From: Nageia nagi
Taxonomy: Eukaryota; Pinophyta
NCBI GenBank assembly: GCA_050084985.1
Contig: JBITNC010000002.1
Span: 25,358,001-25,422,000 of the forward strand
Reading direction: 5' to 3'
Length of the DNA: 64,000 nt
Position numbers and translations under genes: made by a program. Shown one piece after another: positions 50,120 through 60,278 of the stretch; positions within the stretch are counted from its first letter, which is position 1, and every line of letters begins with the position of its first letter. Below the pieces are notes generated by a model. That model was not told the DNA's origin and did no database searches. It saw only the letters and a program-made list of their open reading frames with translations.

Positions 50120-51115
50120 TTGGGAGACTCTTTTACATGCAAGCACATCCTAGACAGTTCTAACTATGGTATTTGAAAACCTAAGATTAAAGTAGAACTC
50201 CAAGCATGGAAACTATGGTAAATAGTGATCAAAAACCAAGTTTATCCCACAAGTGAAAAATCACTTAAAGTTTACAACACTAAGAATGAGCTAGCAACCT
50301 CAATGATTTTCTATATAGTGTCAGATAAAGTGTTGCTTATGATATCTTCATCAACCTCTACAAAGGAAGCTTGGGATAGGTTTAAGAAAATCTACCTAAG
50401 ATCTAAATTTTTGAGATAGTTCATCATTCTCCAAAAGTTGCTTCAATATCATCAAAGGGAAGATGAAAATGTTACCATCTATTTGAATAACATCAGTTAC
50501 CTTAGGACCCAATTTGTTGGTTATGGGTGTAATTAGATCAAATATGAGTTCATGATCTTCATCATTCTTCAAATCCTTTCTTAAAAATTCACTAGCTTTG
50601 TGACTATTTTTAAGACTAGTCTTGATGAACAAGAGGTATTCTCTCCTGAGAACCTTTCAAGGTTCCTATAAGTATGAAGAAACTCTTAAAAAAAAGGTTT
50701 TGATCTCATCTCTAAAGGATAACAACATTGCTTTTAGAGTAACTAAAACTCCTTTAAAGAATAAGTTTAAGCATTAAAAGAAGTCATTTCCTGCTACCAT
50801 TAAGAAGTTTAAAAAGAAGGATAACAAAAAATATAAATAAAGAGAAGGAAAGGGAAAGGAAAACAAACCAAATACAAAGATCAAATTCAATGGTAATTGT
50901 AACTTTCATGGTGGCTATGGTCATAAAGAATTTAATTACTACAAAAAGAAAAAGGAAGAAAAGAATGAGGTAAATAGAAATTTGAATAACTTTAAAGGAA
51001 AGAAGAATATTAAAATTGGTTTTGTTTATGCTTAATACTCCAAGTCTCATACTTTCTCAAATGATTAGATTGTTGACTCTAGGTGCACTAATCAATGTGT
51101 TATGAAAAGGATAAG
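50120..51115 (+). pseudogene. Gag and protease start of element B
   Basis: The frame starts near CKHILDSSNYGI, parallel to PKHILNGSNFGIW in D, and continues KVELQAWKLW. The UBN2-type domain (50225-50419) has STKEAWDRFKKIYLRS. A zinc-knuckle remnant, CNFHGGYGHKEFNYYKK (about 50895-50950), has lost two of its metal ligands. Protease begins SNDWIVDS-like at about 51055-51080 (with a stop for W and D-S-R for D-S-G) and is cut at 51115. Confidence 0.8.
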
Positions 51116-51619
51116 TGAAGAAACTAGCACTAATAAGATAATTTTTAATCAACTAAGATCTATAGAAAACTCACAATACACATCTAACAAACTCACAAAT
51201 TATATAATCTCACAAAGTAACTCAAGATGTAAAGTGGTTCCTCCAACTTGAAGTACATCCACTATCGAGATCTTTACTTCAATCACAAATACAACTCTCT
51301 TACAATCCTCCTACTCTTTTCTCCTAACCACTATCCTATAACATAACTTTACTCTACAATTGGTGTATTTTCACAAAGAGGGAGCCTTCTATTTATAGGC
51401 CAAAATCCCTCTTTGGATCACCCTTTTATCCTATGTACAAAAGCATAACTTGCATATCCTTTTACCCAAGGGGCATGCTCATGACATGGAGTGTAGGATA
51501 AGTTACATTATCATATTCACTCAAATACTTAAGATATCAAATGATACCCTTAAGTATTAGTAAAATTACATAGAATATTTAATACAAACCTTTACAATAA
51601 TACATTATACATTCCAACA
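51116..51619 (-). repeat. 3' LTR of element E (504 bp)
   Basis: In sense orientation it begins TGTTGGAATGTATAATG and ends TTAGTGCTAGTTTCTTCA. The TATA box is at plus-strand 51389-51397. The base series ATAAG (51111-51115) beside it should recur beyond the 5' LTR if it is the target duplication. Confidence 0.92.
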
Positions 51620-51632
51620 CTCCCCCTTAATG
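51620..51632 (-). promoter_or_regulatory. Polypurine tract of element E
   Basis: The minus strand reads CATTAAGGGGGAG directly before the 3' LTR, the same as in D (60266-60278). Confidence 0.88.
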
Positions 51633-52439
51633 CAATATTGGGATAGAGTGAGTAAGAGAGAACAAGAAGAAAAAGTAAGAGAGTTCTCCTCCAAATAGAT
51701 ACAATGAAGATGAGATTTTTTTTACATATTTGTGAAGTAAGAAAGATCTAGTTTGAGACTCACTACTTTTCCAAATACAATCATTAACCACAACAGGTTT
51801 TAGTGTACATGAAGTAGCCATTCAAATGGAAGTCATAAAGAGTCTCCAAGAGCCTACATACCTGAGGTAAGTAACTTGCAATCTCAAAGGAACATATAAG
51901 TCATAAGAAGCTCAAATAATAAGATTAGTTAGATGCATCATATTTATATCAACAAGGATAGATGAAACACATAAATGACATCATGAACTGATTAATGGTG
52001 TACTATAAGTCATCACGAAGATGCCATGTTAAAAACTTATAATCACCTATTGTATATAAAATATGTGTTGATTATCATTACAAAATATAGCATGCACATA
52101 TGAGTTCTTCACATATGGATAACTGAACTGTGCCAAAAGACACATAAGATTTCCTCACACATGGATAACTGAATAGTGCTAGATTGACCAAAAAATAGAG
52201 TATGCACATATGAGTTCCTCACATATGGATAACTAAATAGTGCCGAAAGACACATAAGAGTTCCTCTCACATGGATAACTGAACAGTGCTAGATTGGCCA
52301 ATTTTGTACAATAAGTTCCTCATGCAAAGCAAACTTACCACAAAGGTGTACAAAAAATCAACACTATACATTATAAAATCCTCCTAGAGGTGAAGTTGTC
52401 ATCACAAATATGAATTCAACATAAGAATTCAAACTTCAC
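51633..52439 (-). other. 3' non-coding region of element E with repeats
   Basis: Between pol and the polypurine tract. At about 52090-52320, units containing CACATATGAGTTCCTCACATATGGATAACTGAA recur, alternating with CACATAAGAGTTCCTC. They correspond to the repeat arrays in D and F at the same place. Confidence 0.75.
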
Positions 52440-52585
52440 TCCCCTTGAGGGTAACTTCACCAACCTAATAGCATCTCTAAGCTTACAAAATTAAGCTTTT
52501 AGGAGGATCTTGGTGAACAAATCAGTAGAGTTCAAGGTGGATGGACAATACTCCAGGTGTATAATACCATCAAGAACCTTCTCCT
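52440..52585 (-). pseudogene. RNase H end of element E (part beyond D)
   Basis: The minus strand continues the RNase H/C-terminal pol sequence (EYCPSTLNSTDLFTK region) up to the terminal EV codons. It joins to 60714 across element D. Confidence 0.85.
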
Positions 52586-53015
52586 TGTTAGAATTTGTAA
52601 TGAAATATTGTGAATATCTAAACTCCTTGTAAATTCAATTAATCACTTAAAGGATAGTTAGATACCTTAAGGGATAAATTGAATTCTTTATTATGTAAAC
52701 CTAACCTTACCCTTGGGTTAAAGGGAGGTTAGGGAGGTGCTCTCATGCTATAAATAGAGGGCCTCTCCTCTTGTAATGGTACTAAGATTTTGAGTAAGAT
52801 TACTCTACTAGTTTGTGTAGGAGAGAAAGGAGTTGTTGTAAGAGGGTGCATAGATTGAGAATTGAGATCTAGTTGTGGATGTACTCCCAAGAAGGGAGGA
52901 ACCACATTATATTTATGTTATCTTATGTGAATGGTGTTATTAGCTTGTAGATGTTGAATAATTAAGTTTTCTATAGTCTTGGACCTTGAGGATTAGTGTA
53001 GATCTAATTCCATCA
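52586..53015 (+). repeat. 5' LTR of element D (430 bp)
   Basis: It begins TGTTAGAATTTG and ends AATTCCATCA. The TATA box TATAAATAG is at 52749-52757. It is the same length as the 3' LTR. Confidence 0.97.
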
Positions 53016-53017
53016 AT

Positions 53018-53031
53018 TAGTACCAGAGCTT
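53018..53031 (+). promoter_or_regulatory. Primer-binding site of element D
   Basis: TAGTACCAGAGCTT lies two bases after the LTR, a two-mismatch form of TGGTATCAGAGC. It is followed by TGGTGTGAAAGCT, which is also found in A. Confidence 0.85.
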
Positions 53032-53661
53032 GGTGTGAAAGCTTTTCTTTTTGGTGTGGAAGCTACATCTTGGTGATCCTTCTTCAACATCTTAAAGGCC
53101 TTTATTTCTCAACCTACACTCCATTGTTGAGGTAAAATCAAGAGAAGGTATAATTTTTTTTATTATTATTATTTTTATTATGATACTAACATAATTCTTT
53201 GAAGATGTGTTAGTATGCTTAAAATGATGCAATTGATTACTAACCCTCTTTTTAAGTTGTAATTTTTTATTGATTAGCTTATGGCTATTTTATAAAAATT
53301 GGGGTTAGTATATATATATAAATTACATTTCTTTGTGTTTCAATTAAGTTCTTCTCTTTGGGAAATAAATAAATTGCATATTATAGAGTGTTCTTTTCTA
53401 AACTACTACTCTAGTTCCTTTTTTACTCCTAAAATATTTACAATATATTCTAAAATATATGTATTTATAAAAAAAGGGGGTTTATGGGAGTTCTTTTTGT
53501 CATAAAATTTATGATTTTTGCATATATATATTTTAAAAATATATATATATTTATCAGCATTTTTTATATATAAAAAAAATAAAAAAAAATATATAAAATA
53601 AAAATGTGGAGGAACACAAAATGTTAATCCATTCATTAATTTTTTAAAGAAAACTATACAA

Positions 53662-53775
53662 AACGGATATGCAATGCTCGAAGGATATGTACAAAATGGA
53701 TACGTTGAAAGGGTCTACGAATTGTTTGACAGGATGCCTCATCGAAATGCAGTCTTATGAACTGCAATGGTCATT
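53662..53775 (+). pseudogene. Captured fragment of a pentatricopeptide-repeat (PPR) gene
   Basis: The frame reads AMLEGYVQNGYVERVYELFD, RMPHRNAVL, stop, TAMV. This is one PPR repeat: the pattern xMIxGYxQNGxxxxAxxLFDxMPxRNVVSWTAMI is standard for plant PPR proteins. The stop replaces the family tryptophan (TGG to TGA). About 38 codons only, with no start, so it is a fragment. Other parts of copia elements never encode such repeats, so capture from the host is the best reading. Donor gene unknown. Confidence 0.75.
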
Positions 53776-53804
53776 CGCTGAAAGCATTGTCATTGAAGTT
53801 TGGG

Positions 53805-53945
53805 ATGGCATCCTCATCTAACTCTCCCATGGCTACCCCTGCGCATCTTCTCCTCACTCTCTGCTTGTGTTCCATCTTCTCCTCATGCTCTACCTACGCA
53901 CGTGATGCGGTATTCCTTGAACATGCAAAACTAAGTAGTCGGTAA
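53805..53945 (+). pseudogene. Captured exon-like segment with signal peptide
   Basis: From ATG at 53805 the frame reads MASSSNSPMATPAHLLLT, then LCLCSIFSSCSTYARDAVF and stops at 53943-53945. A hydrophobic leucine/cysteine core after a short polar start, then an A-x-A-like end (STYA), is typical of a secretory signal peptide. TCG|GTAACC follows at about 53941 and TTTTCTCTGCAG at 53951-53962, so splice-like signals are present. I do not recognise the family. It could be a chance frame, but its composition is unlike the AT-rich surroundings. Confidence 0.45.
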
Positions 53946-54212
53946 CCATTTTCTCTGCAGATGATTACTTGCATAGGAACGATGCCTAACAGAACCATCT
54001 AATGTGGGGACCAAACAGCTATCTACCTGTAGCCTACACTGTATAGATGATTTCTTTATAGGATACTTAACAAAAAATAAACCATGTTAGATTATTTGTT
54101 TGGGTTGGTTCGAAGAGATAATTATGAGAAAATAGATGCAAAATAGTTTGTCTAAAATGTGATGTTAAAGAAACAGCTAAAATCAATGTGGGTATTAATA
54201 TATTTTATGCAG

Positions 54213-54418
54213 CCATTAGTGAGGAACAAAGCCAAAGTTGCCCATTTGCTCAATCTCCCAGGAGTCGAAGAGTGTTTGAAGCTTTTTTGGGCAGACCTCT
54301 CTGAAGAAGGTAGCTTTGATTCTACCATTATTGGCTACAAAGGCATCTTCCATGTCGTAACTCCTATGAATTTTGCTATCAAAAACCTAGAAAATGACAT
54401 GATCAAAGCCTACACTCA
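54213..54418 (+). pseudogene. Captured fragment of a dihydroflavonol-reductase-like (extended SDR) gene
   Basis: The frame reads VRNKAKVAHLLNLPGVEE, CLKLFWADLSEEGSFDS, GYKGIFHVVTPMNF, and then ENDMIKAYT. This is the region after the NADP-binding motif in the DFR/anthocyanidin reductase/cinnamoyl-CoA reductase family (LNLPG, LFxADLxEEGSFD, GxFHVATPMDF, ENxxIKPT). It is preceded by TTATATTTTATGCAG-like sequence, so the acceptor of the donor gene's intron seems kept, meaning genomic DNA rather than mature mRNA was taken. About 68 of roughly 330 codons; not functional. The frame is open. Confidence 0.8.
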
Positions 54419-56229
54419 AGCGATGGCACCTCCTACCAGCCAGTTTTTCAATTGGAGCATGAACCATCGTAGAGGGAAAATGAAGGTGCAGGCCTAACCA
54501 GGGGTAGCCAACCCGTACGAACGCACACACCACCCTGAAAAGGGTCACGTGCTCCAACCTCCTTCTCCTCCTCATCAGGTTTGAACGTGGTGAGCACCTC
54601 ACCACTCCACCTAAGTCTTAAGGACCCAACCAAACCCCTTGTGCATTTAATTTTTTGACTACTTGCATGCACATGCAAAGTAACGTTTACTCCTTCTTGG
54701 TAAGGGAAGGGTAGCCATCACTATTTAATTTTTTGTTGACTACTTGCATGCACATGCAAAGCAACGTATTCTCCTTCTTGGTAAGGGAAGGGTAGCATTA
54801 AATATGCATGTAGTAGGGGTATGGGTCTTCTCTTTTTCCGTTTAATTCTTGCAGACTTGGAAAGTAGTGAATATTTTTTTTAGCTTATTTCTACAATAAT
54901 GGTAAAAATACTATTTTTTTTTTTAAATATGCTTAGAATATTTTTAATGTTTTACTCATTGTTGAGTTTTAATTTACTAAGGTGGACATGCAATTTCTAG
55001 AATGTCAATCTCTTAGCATTTTTTTCTCTAAGTATGGCAATTTACTTAGGCAAAATATTTTTAGTAAAAATTTGCTAAGGTAATCTAAGTATGCTATCTT
55101 TGAAGGATAAATATTTAAGTTAAGTATGCTATTTTTTAAGTAAACAAGGGAAATTTTTTACTTAGAATATAAATGCATACTTAAAAGATAATTTTTTGCA
55201 TACAAGTTTTAGGGATAAAACTTTAAGTAACAAAAGGGGGAATTTGTATATTTTTTTACTTAAAACTTTATCTAGATCTTGCATGCTAAATTTGTAATGC
55301 ATGCCTCTTAATCTTGTTGAGGAATAAAGCATGCTTAGTACTTAAAATTTTTAAGTTAAATAATGCATTAGATGATGCATGTTTATTACTTAATTTTTTA
55401 AGTTATGAAATAATGCAATTTTTAATGAATGGATTAATGCTAAGTAGGTCTTAGCTTTTTTAAATTCATTAAAGTGTTGAATGAATTTATGAACTTGAGC
55501 AAGTATGCAAAATGTAAAAATGTCCTTTAGGGGTTAGTACAAAACCCATTGGACACTTATATTTCAAGTTCTTGTGGATGATGTATTTTTAATATTTTAC
55601 TTTTATATTTTTGCATAATTGCTTTATACTTGCAAAATGCAAATATTGAAAGTAACCCCTAAAATGAACACATCTGCACGTACTTTTCCACAACATGACT
55701 TGTTTGGGGAGCCACGAGGTGAGGATAAGGCAGACTGGAGCCTTTTTAGTTCGAAGAACCAAGTGGTGGTAAATTTGTCTTAATTGCCCCTAAGACCTCT
55801 GTTGGATTGGACATAACTCTATTAGGTGGATAGACATGTGTGTAGTGATACCACATGTCCGCATGTCCATTCAGGGATTATCCTGATAACCTAGGAGGAA
55901 AACTGAAAACCTTAAACAAGATAATTAAAAAGGCCGATCCAAGATACGTCGGATCCTTGGAAAATAGTTGGTACTTCTCCTTGAGAGAGTATATTATTGA
56001 CCAAGGTGAACTGGTTGAGGATTGGTAGTACTTGGGCTCCACCTTGCGGGCATCCAGGTGAAGGCCTAATTCTATACAAGAAAACAACCTCAACTTATCC
56101 TTCTACGGATCTTGGTTTATAAGTTTGCACATGTGGGACATGTTTACTTATCAATGTTTGATTTGTATAGATGGTAAATTGTAGAAATTTATTAATTCTT
56201 CTTGCTTATTTACTTTTTTGTAACAATAG

Positions 56230-56663
56230 TTGAAACCTTCATACCCAAGCATATACTCAACGGTTCCAACTTCGGCATATGGGAACCTCATATGAAAGTT
56301 GAAAAAGGTAAGGGAAATGCAAATGTGAAAAATTTCAATCATAAAAAGAAGAACAAGCATGCTGCTATTATTGCCTACTACTCAATGACTCAAACTATTT
56401 CAAATGATTGGATTGTTGATTCAGGATGCACTAATCACATGTGTTATGAAAAGGATAAGTTTGAAAACTTTCATAAGTACAAGAAGGATGCAGTTGTGAT
56501 AGGTGATAATACAGTCCTTGATGTTCAAAGAATAGGGAGTGTGAAGATTCATGGAAAGGTTCTTGATAATATCTTTTATGTGCCTAAACTAAGGATGAAT
56601 CTTATCTCTGTAATTCAGATTACAAGGAAAGGATACTCATTTGAGTTTACCTCACACTCCTGA
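56230..56663 (+). pseudogene. Gag start fused to protease, element D (gag mostly deleted)
   Basis: After the candidate splice acceptor the frame reads ETFIPKHILNGSNFGIWEPH and MKVEKG, the N-terminus of copia gag. It then goes straight to KKKNKHAAIIAYYSMTQTIS and protease NDWIVDSGCTNHM (catalytic D-S-G kept). The UBN2 domain, the Asn-rich tract and the zinc knuckle found in A, B and E (about 0.8 kb) are missing, and the frame is kept across the deletion. There is no ATG near the start. It ends at TGA 56661-56663, a position where pol should read on. Confidence 0.85.
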
Positions 56664-59359
56664 TGTGTTAAGAAAGGACTTGCCACCTTGATGAAAGGAT
56701 CAGTAAAGGATGACCTTTATATTGTGGATCAAGTTCCTTCAAAGATGTGTCTTGCTGCAAATGTTTGTTCAAAGGGTAATCTTTGGCATCAACGATTAGG
56801 GCACCTTAACCACAAGAGTATTCAAGATATGAAAAATCAAGAACTTGTGGAAGGTTTACCTAATATTTCACCCACAATTGGTCTCTGTGAAAGGTGCATT
56901 CTAGGAAAGATGAATAGGCAAAGTTTGAAAAAGATAAGGCAACTCAGGCTACTCATCCTCTTCAGCTTGTGCATTCAGATTTGATGGGTCCGTTTCAGAC
57001 TAAGTCTCTAGGGGGAGCTTCTTATGTTCTAACCTTCATTGATGACTTTAGCAGGATGACATTTGGTTATCTACTTGAGCATAAGGATCAAACTTTTGAC
57101 AGGTTTAAAGACTTCAAGGCTCTTGTTGAAAATCAAACTAATTTTAAGATCAAGATGCTGAGATCTGATAATGGGGGTGAGTATAATAGTAATGAGTTTA
57201 ACGACTATTATGTTAAACAAGGGATCAAGCGGTAATTCACAATCCCTTACACCCCTCAACAAAATGGAGTTGTTGAAAGGAAGAATTGAACCATTATGGA
57301 AATGGCAAGGTGCATGTTGGGTAACCTTCCTAATTTCTTATGGGGTGAAGCTGTTCACACTGCTATTCACATCCTAAATAGGTATCTTACGAAAGCAGTT
57401 GAAGGTAAAACTCTGTTTGAAGCATGGACAGGAAAGAAACCTAACATCTCACACTTTAGGGTCTTTGGTTGTGATGCATTTACCTTCATTACCTCAGAGA
57501 AAAGAAAGAAGTTGGATAAAAGATCAAAAAAATGCATCTTTGTGGGGTATGATAATCAACATAGAGGTTACAGGGTCTACTCCTCATCCCATAAAATAGT
57601 CTTTATTTCTAGGGATGTCAAGTTCAATGAACTTCTTGAGGATACAAATTCTCATGCTAAGGTGTCTGATTCATATGATTCTTTGCCTGCACCTAACTGG
57701 TTGGATGATAATGTAGGGAAGTCACCACAAGAGCAAAATTCTCCAGCTCAAAGAATTACAAGGAGTATGACCTTGAATAAATCTTTATTTGCCAAAATTG
57801 ATAATACGAATGAACCATCAACCTTCAAAGAAGCTTCCAAGCAAGAGTGTTGGATGGAAGCTATGAAAGTTGAGTATGAGGCGCTCATGAAAAATGAAAC
57901 TTGGGATTTGGTTCCTTATCCCAATGAGAAAAATATGATTGGAAATAAATGGATATATAAGGTCAAGTACAATTCTGATGGAGAAATTGAAAAATACAAA
58001 GCAAGGTTAGTGGCCAAAGGATTCGCTCAGAAATATGGTATTGATTATGAGGAAACCTTTGCTCCTATGCCTAAGATGCCTACTGTCAGGATAATCCTTG
58101 CTCTTTCTGCAGCTCAAGGATGGAAAGTTTTTCAACTTGATGTCAAGAGTGCATTTCTCAATGGTGACTTGGATGTAGAAATCTACATGAATCAACCAAA
58201 AGGATTTATTCCAGAAGGTAAAGAGTCTTTTGTGTGCAAGCTAAAGAAGTCTTTGTATGGACTTAAGTAAGCATCCAGAGCATGGTACAAGAAAATTTCA
58301 AGATTCTTTGCAGATATTGGTTTTTCCAAGTGCTTCTCTGACTCAGATCTCTATGTACTCAATCAAGGAAAATGTGTGGTCTTAATTCTCCTTTATGTGG
58401 ATGATCTTCTCATAACTGGAAATAATATTGAAATCATCCAAGAGTGCATATCTAAACTGAAGGCAACATTTGAAATGACTGATCTAGGCCTATTGCATTA
58501 CTATCTTGGGATGCAAGTATACCAACATAGAGATTGTACTTATCTTAGTCAATCTAAGTATATATCAGACATCTTGTAAAAGTTTGGAATGGAGGAATGT
58601 AGACATGCTGCAATACCTATTTCTCTTAGAATTATTGTATCTCTGAGCTCAGATTCTCAGTTGGCTGATGCTACAGCTTATAGGCAATTGATTGGTAGTC
58701 TTATGTATCTGACTATCTCTCGACCTGATATTGCCTTTGCAGTGAATCTGATGGCACGATTCATGCAAAAACCATATGTTGAGCACCTCAATGCTATTAA
58801 GCAAATCTTGAGGTATGTGGCAGGGACAAAGGATCTTGCTCTTAAGTATTCCAAAGTGCCCTCAATTGTTCTCTCCAAGTTCTCAGATTCTGATTATGGG
58901 GGAGATAAAGATGACAAAAAATCAACCTCTGCATATGTGTTCAACATTGGTTCAGGTGCTATCTCTTGGGCTTCCAAGAAGCAACCTACTATGACTCTTT
59001 CTACCATCGAAGTTGAATATCAAGCCATGTTTGTTGCCGCCCAAGAAGCTATTTGGCTGAGGCATCTTCTGAACAAAATTGGGTATGAGCAAAATGGCCC
59101 ATCTCTTATTTATTCAGATAATCAATCAGCTATCTCTTTGGCTAAGAATCTTGTGTTCCATCAGAGAACCAAACATGTGGAAATCCAAGCCCATTTTATC
59201 AGGGAGAAGGTTCTAGATGACATCATACACTTGGAGTATTGTCCATCTACTATAAACTCCATTGATTTATTCACCAAGCCCCTTCCTGAAGCTCAGTTCA
59301 GCAAGCTTAGGGATTCTCTCGGGTTCGTGAAGTTGCCCTCAATGGGGAGTGAAGTTTGA
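56664..59359 (+). pseudogene. Pol of element D: integrase, reverse transcriptase, RNase H
   Basis: GAG-pre-integrase with zinc ligands (WHQRLGHLNH, CERCILGK) lies at 56770-56910. The integrase core has HSDLMGPF, RSDNGGEYNSNEF and QQNGVVERKN (about 56970-57290). RT runs 57840-58560 with KYKARLVAKGFAQ, FQLDVKSAFLNGDL and the intact catalytic LLYVDDLLITG (58388-58420). RNase H runs 58890-59280 with ISWASKKQPTMTLSTIEVEY and DNQSAISLAK. The frame ends GSEV-TGA at 59357-59359. Damage: a frameshift near 56940 and stops at 57233, 57287, 58268 and 58577. Four of the five stops including 56661 fit CAA or CGA changed to TAA or TGA. Confidence 0.95.
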
Positions 59360-59429
59360 ACTTTTGTTAGTGATGACAACTTCACCTCTAAGAGGCTCTT
59401 TGTTGTTGTTATAGAGTGTTGATTATGAT

Positions 59430-59800
59430 ATACTTTCATGGTAAGTTCACCCTGTGTGAGGAACTTGTTGTACATTTTATACCTCCATGGTAAGTTTACT
59501 CTACATGAGAAACTTGTTGTACATTTTATACCTCCGTGGTAAGTTTGCTCTGCATGAGAAACTTGTTGTACATTTTATACCTCCGTGGTAAGTTTGCTCT
59601 GCATGAGAAACTTGTTGTACATTTTATACCTTTGTGGTAAGTTTGTTCTGCGTGAGAAACTTGTTGTACAATTTTTTGAGCATATAATTGATATACCTTC
59701 GTGGTAAGTTCGCTCTGCGTGAGGAACTTGTTGTACATTTTATACCTTCGTGGTAAGTTTGCTCTACATGAGAAACTTATTGTACAATTTTTTATGCTCT
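59430..59800 (+). repeat. 49-bp tandem repeat in the 3' non-coding region of D
   Basis: About seven units containing TGGTAAGTTTGCTCTGCATG and GAAACTTGTTGTACATTTTA. AACTT marks at 59462, 59511, 59560 and 59609 give exactly 49 bases. One longer unit interrupts the series near 59675. It is unrelated in sequence to the 49-bp array at 19430. Confidence 0.92.
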
Positions 59801-60265
59801 ATTAATAATCAACACATGTCTATATACAACAAATGACTATGAGTGATGGCTTGGCATCTCCGTGATGACTTATAGTGCACCATTGATCAATTATTTATAA
59901 GATGGCATTATTTGATTCTCTTATTAATAAAATGAATATATGATGCATCTAACTGATTTTGTTCATGAGTTGCTTGTAGCATGCAGGATCTTCTTAAGAA
60001 ATGCAGGTTACTCATGTTGTGTAAGCAAGCTCATGGAGACTCACATGTCAGCTTAAAGTTGATCGACTACTATGTACAGTGAAACCAGTTGTGGTTAATG
60101 ATTGTATTGTAAACTATTTTGTCAAATGGTAATGTAGTGAGTCTCAAACTAGTTCTCAAAAAGATTCTCAAATATGTAAATGTTCTCATCTCTGCTTATA
60201 TCTCTATGGAGGAGCACTCTCTCTTACTCTATCTCTTCTCTCTTCTACGCTCTATCCCAATATTG

Positions 60266-60278
60266 CATTAAGGGGGAG
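60266..60278 (+). promoter_or_regulatory. Polypurine tract of element D
   Basis: CATTAAGGGGGAG abuts the TG of the 3' LTR at 60279, as in E and F. Confidence 0.93.

Larger units (their letters stand above)
45204..51115 (+). mobile_element. Ty1/copia element B, 5' part, interrupted by element E
   Basis: LTR (45204-45744), primer-binding site, a leader of about 4.3 kb, gag and the first codons of protease, all on the plus strand. At 51115 the protease sequence (TTATGAAAAGGATAAG, as in D at 56440-56459) stops and the 3' LTR end of element E begins. The rest of B must lie beyond the far end of E, outside the window. Confidence 0.85.
53016..56229 (+). other. Modular leader of element D (possible intron)
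   Basis: Head (53016-53150) like A and B, with TTGAG|GTAAAA at 53131/53132. Middle (about 53640-54840) is unique to D and G+C-richer, with pieces that look like host genes. Tail (about 54850-56160) matches A and B, most closely at 55520-56105. It ends with a pyrimidine-rich stretch and TAACAATAG (AG at 56228-56229), a candidate splice acceptor just before the gag frame. The repeat of 81 bases at 54640-54796 includes TGCATGCACATGCA twice. Confidence 0.7.

Noticed and set aside
53406-53636. Open frames on both strands at 53299-53636
   Set aside because: Low-complexity TA-rich sequence in the leader of D, translating to K/I/Y/F-rich strings.
54387-54678. Arg/Cys-rich minus-strand open frames in the cargo of D
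   Set aside because: They overlap the captured SDR fragment on the opposite strand and resemble no family; antisense shadows.
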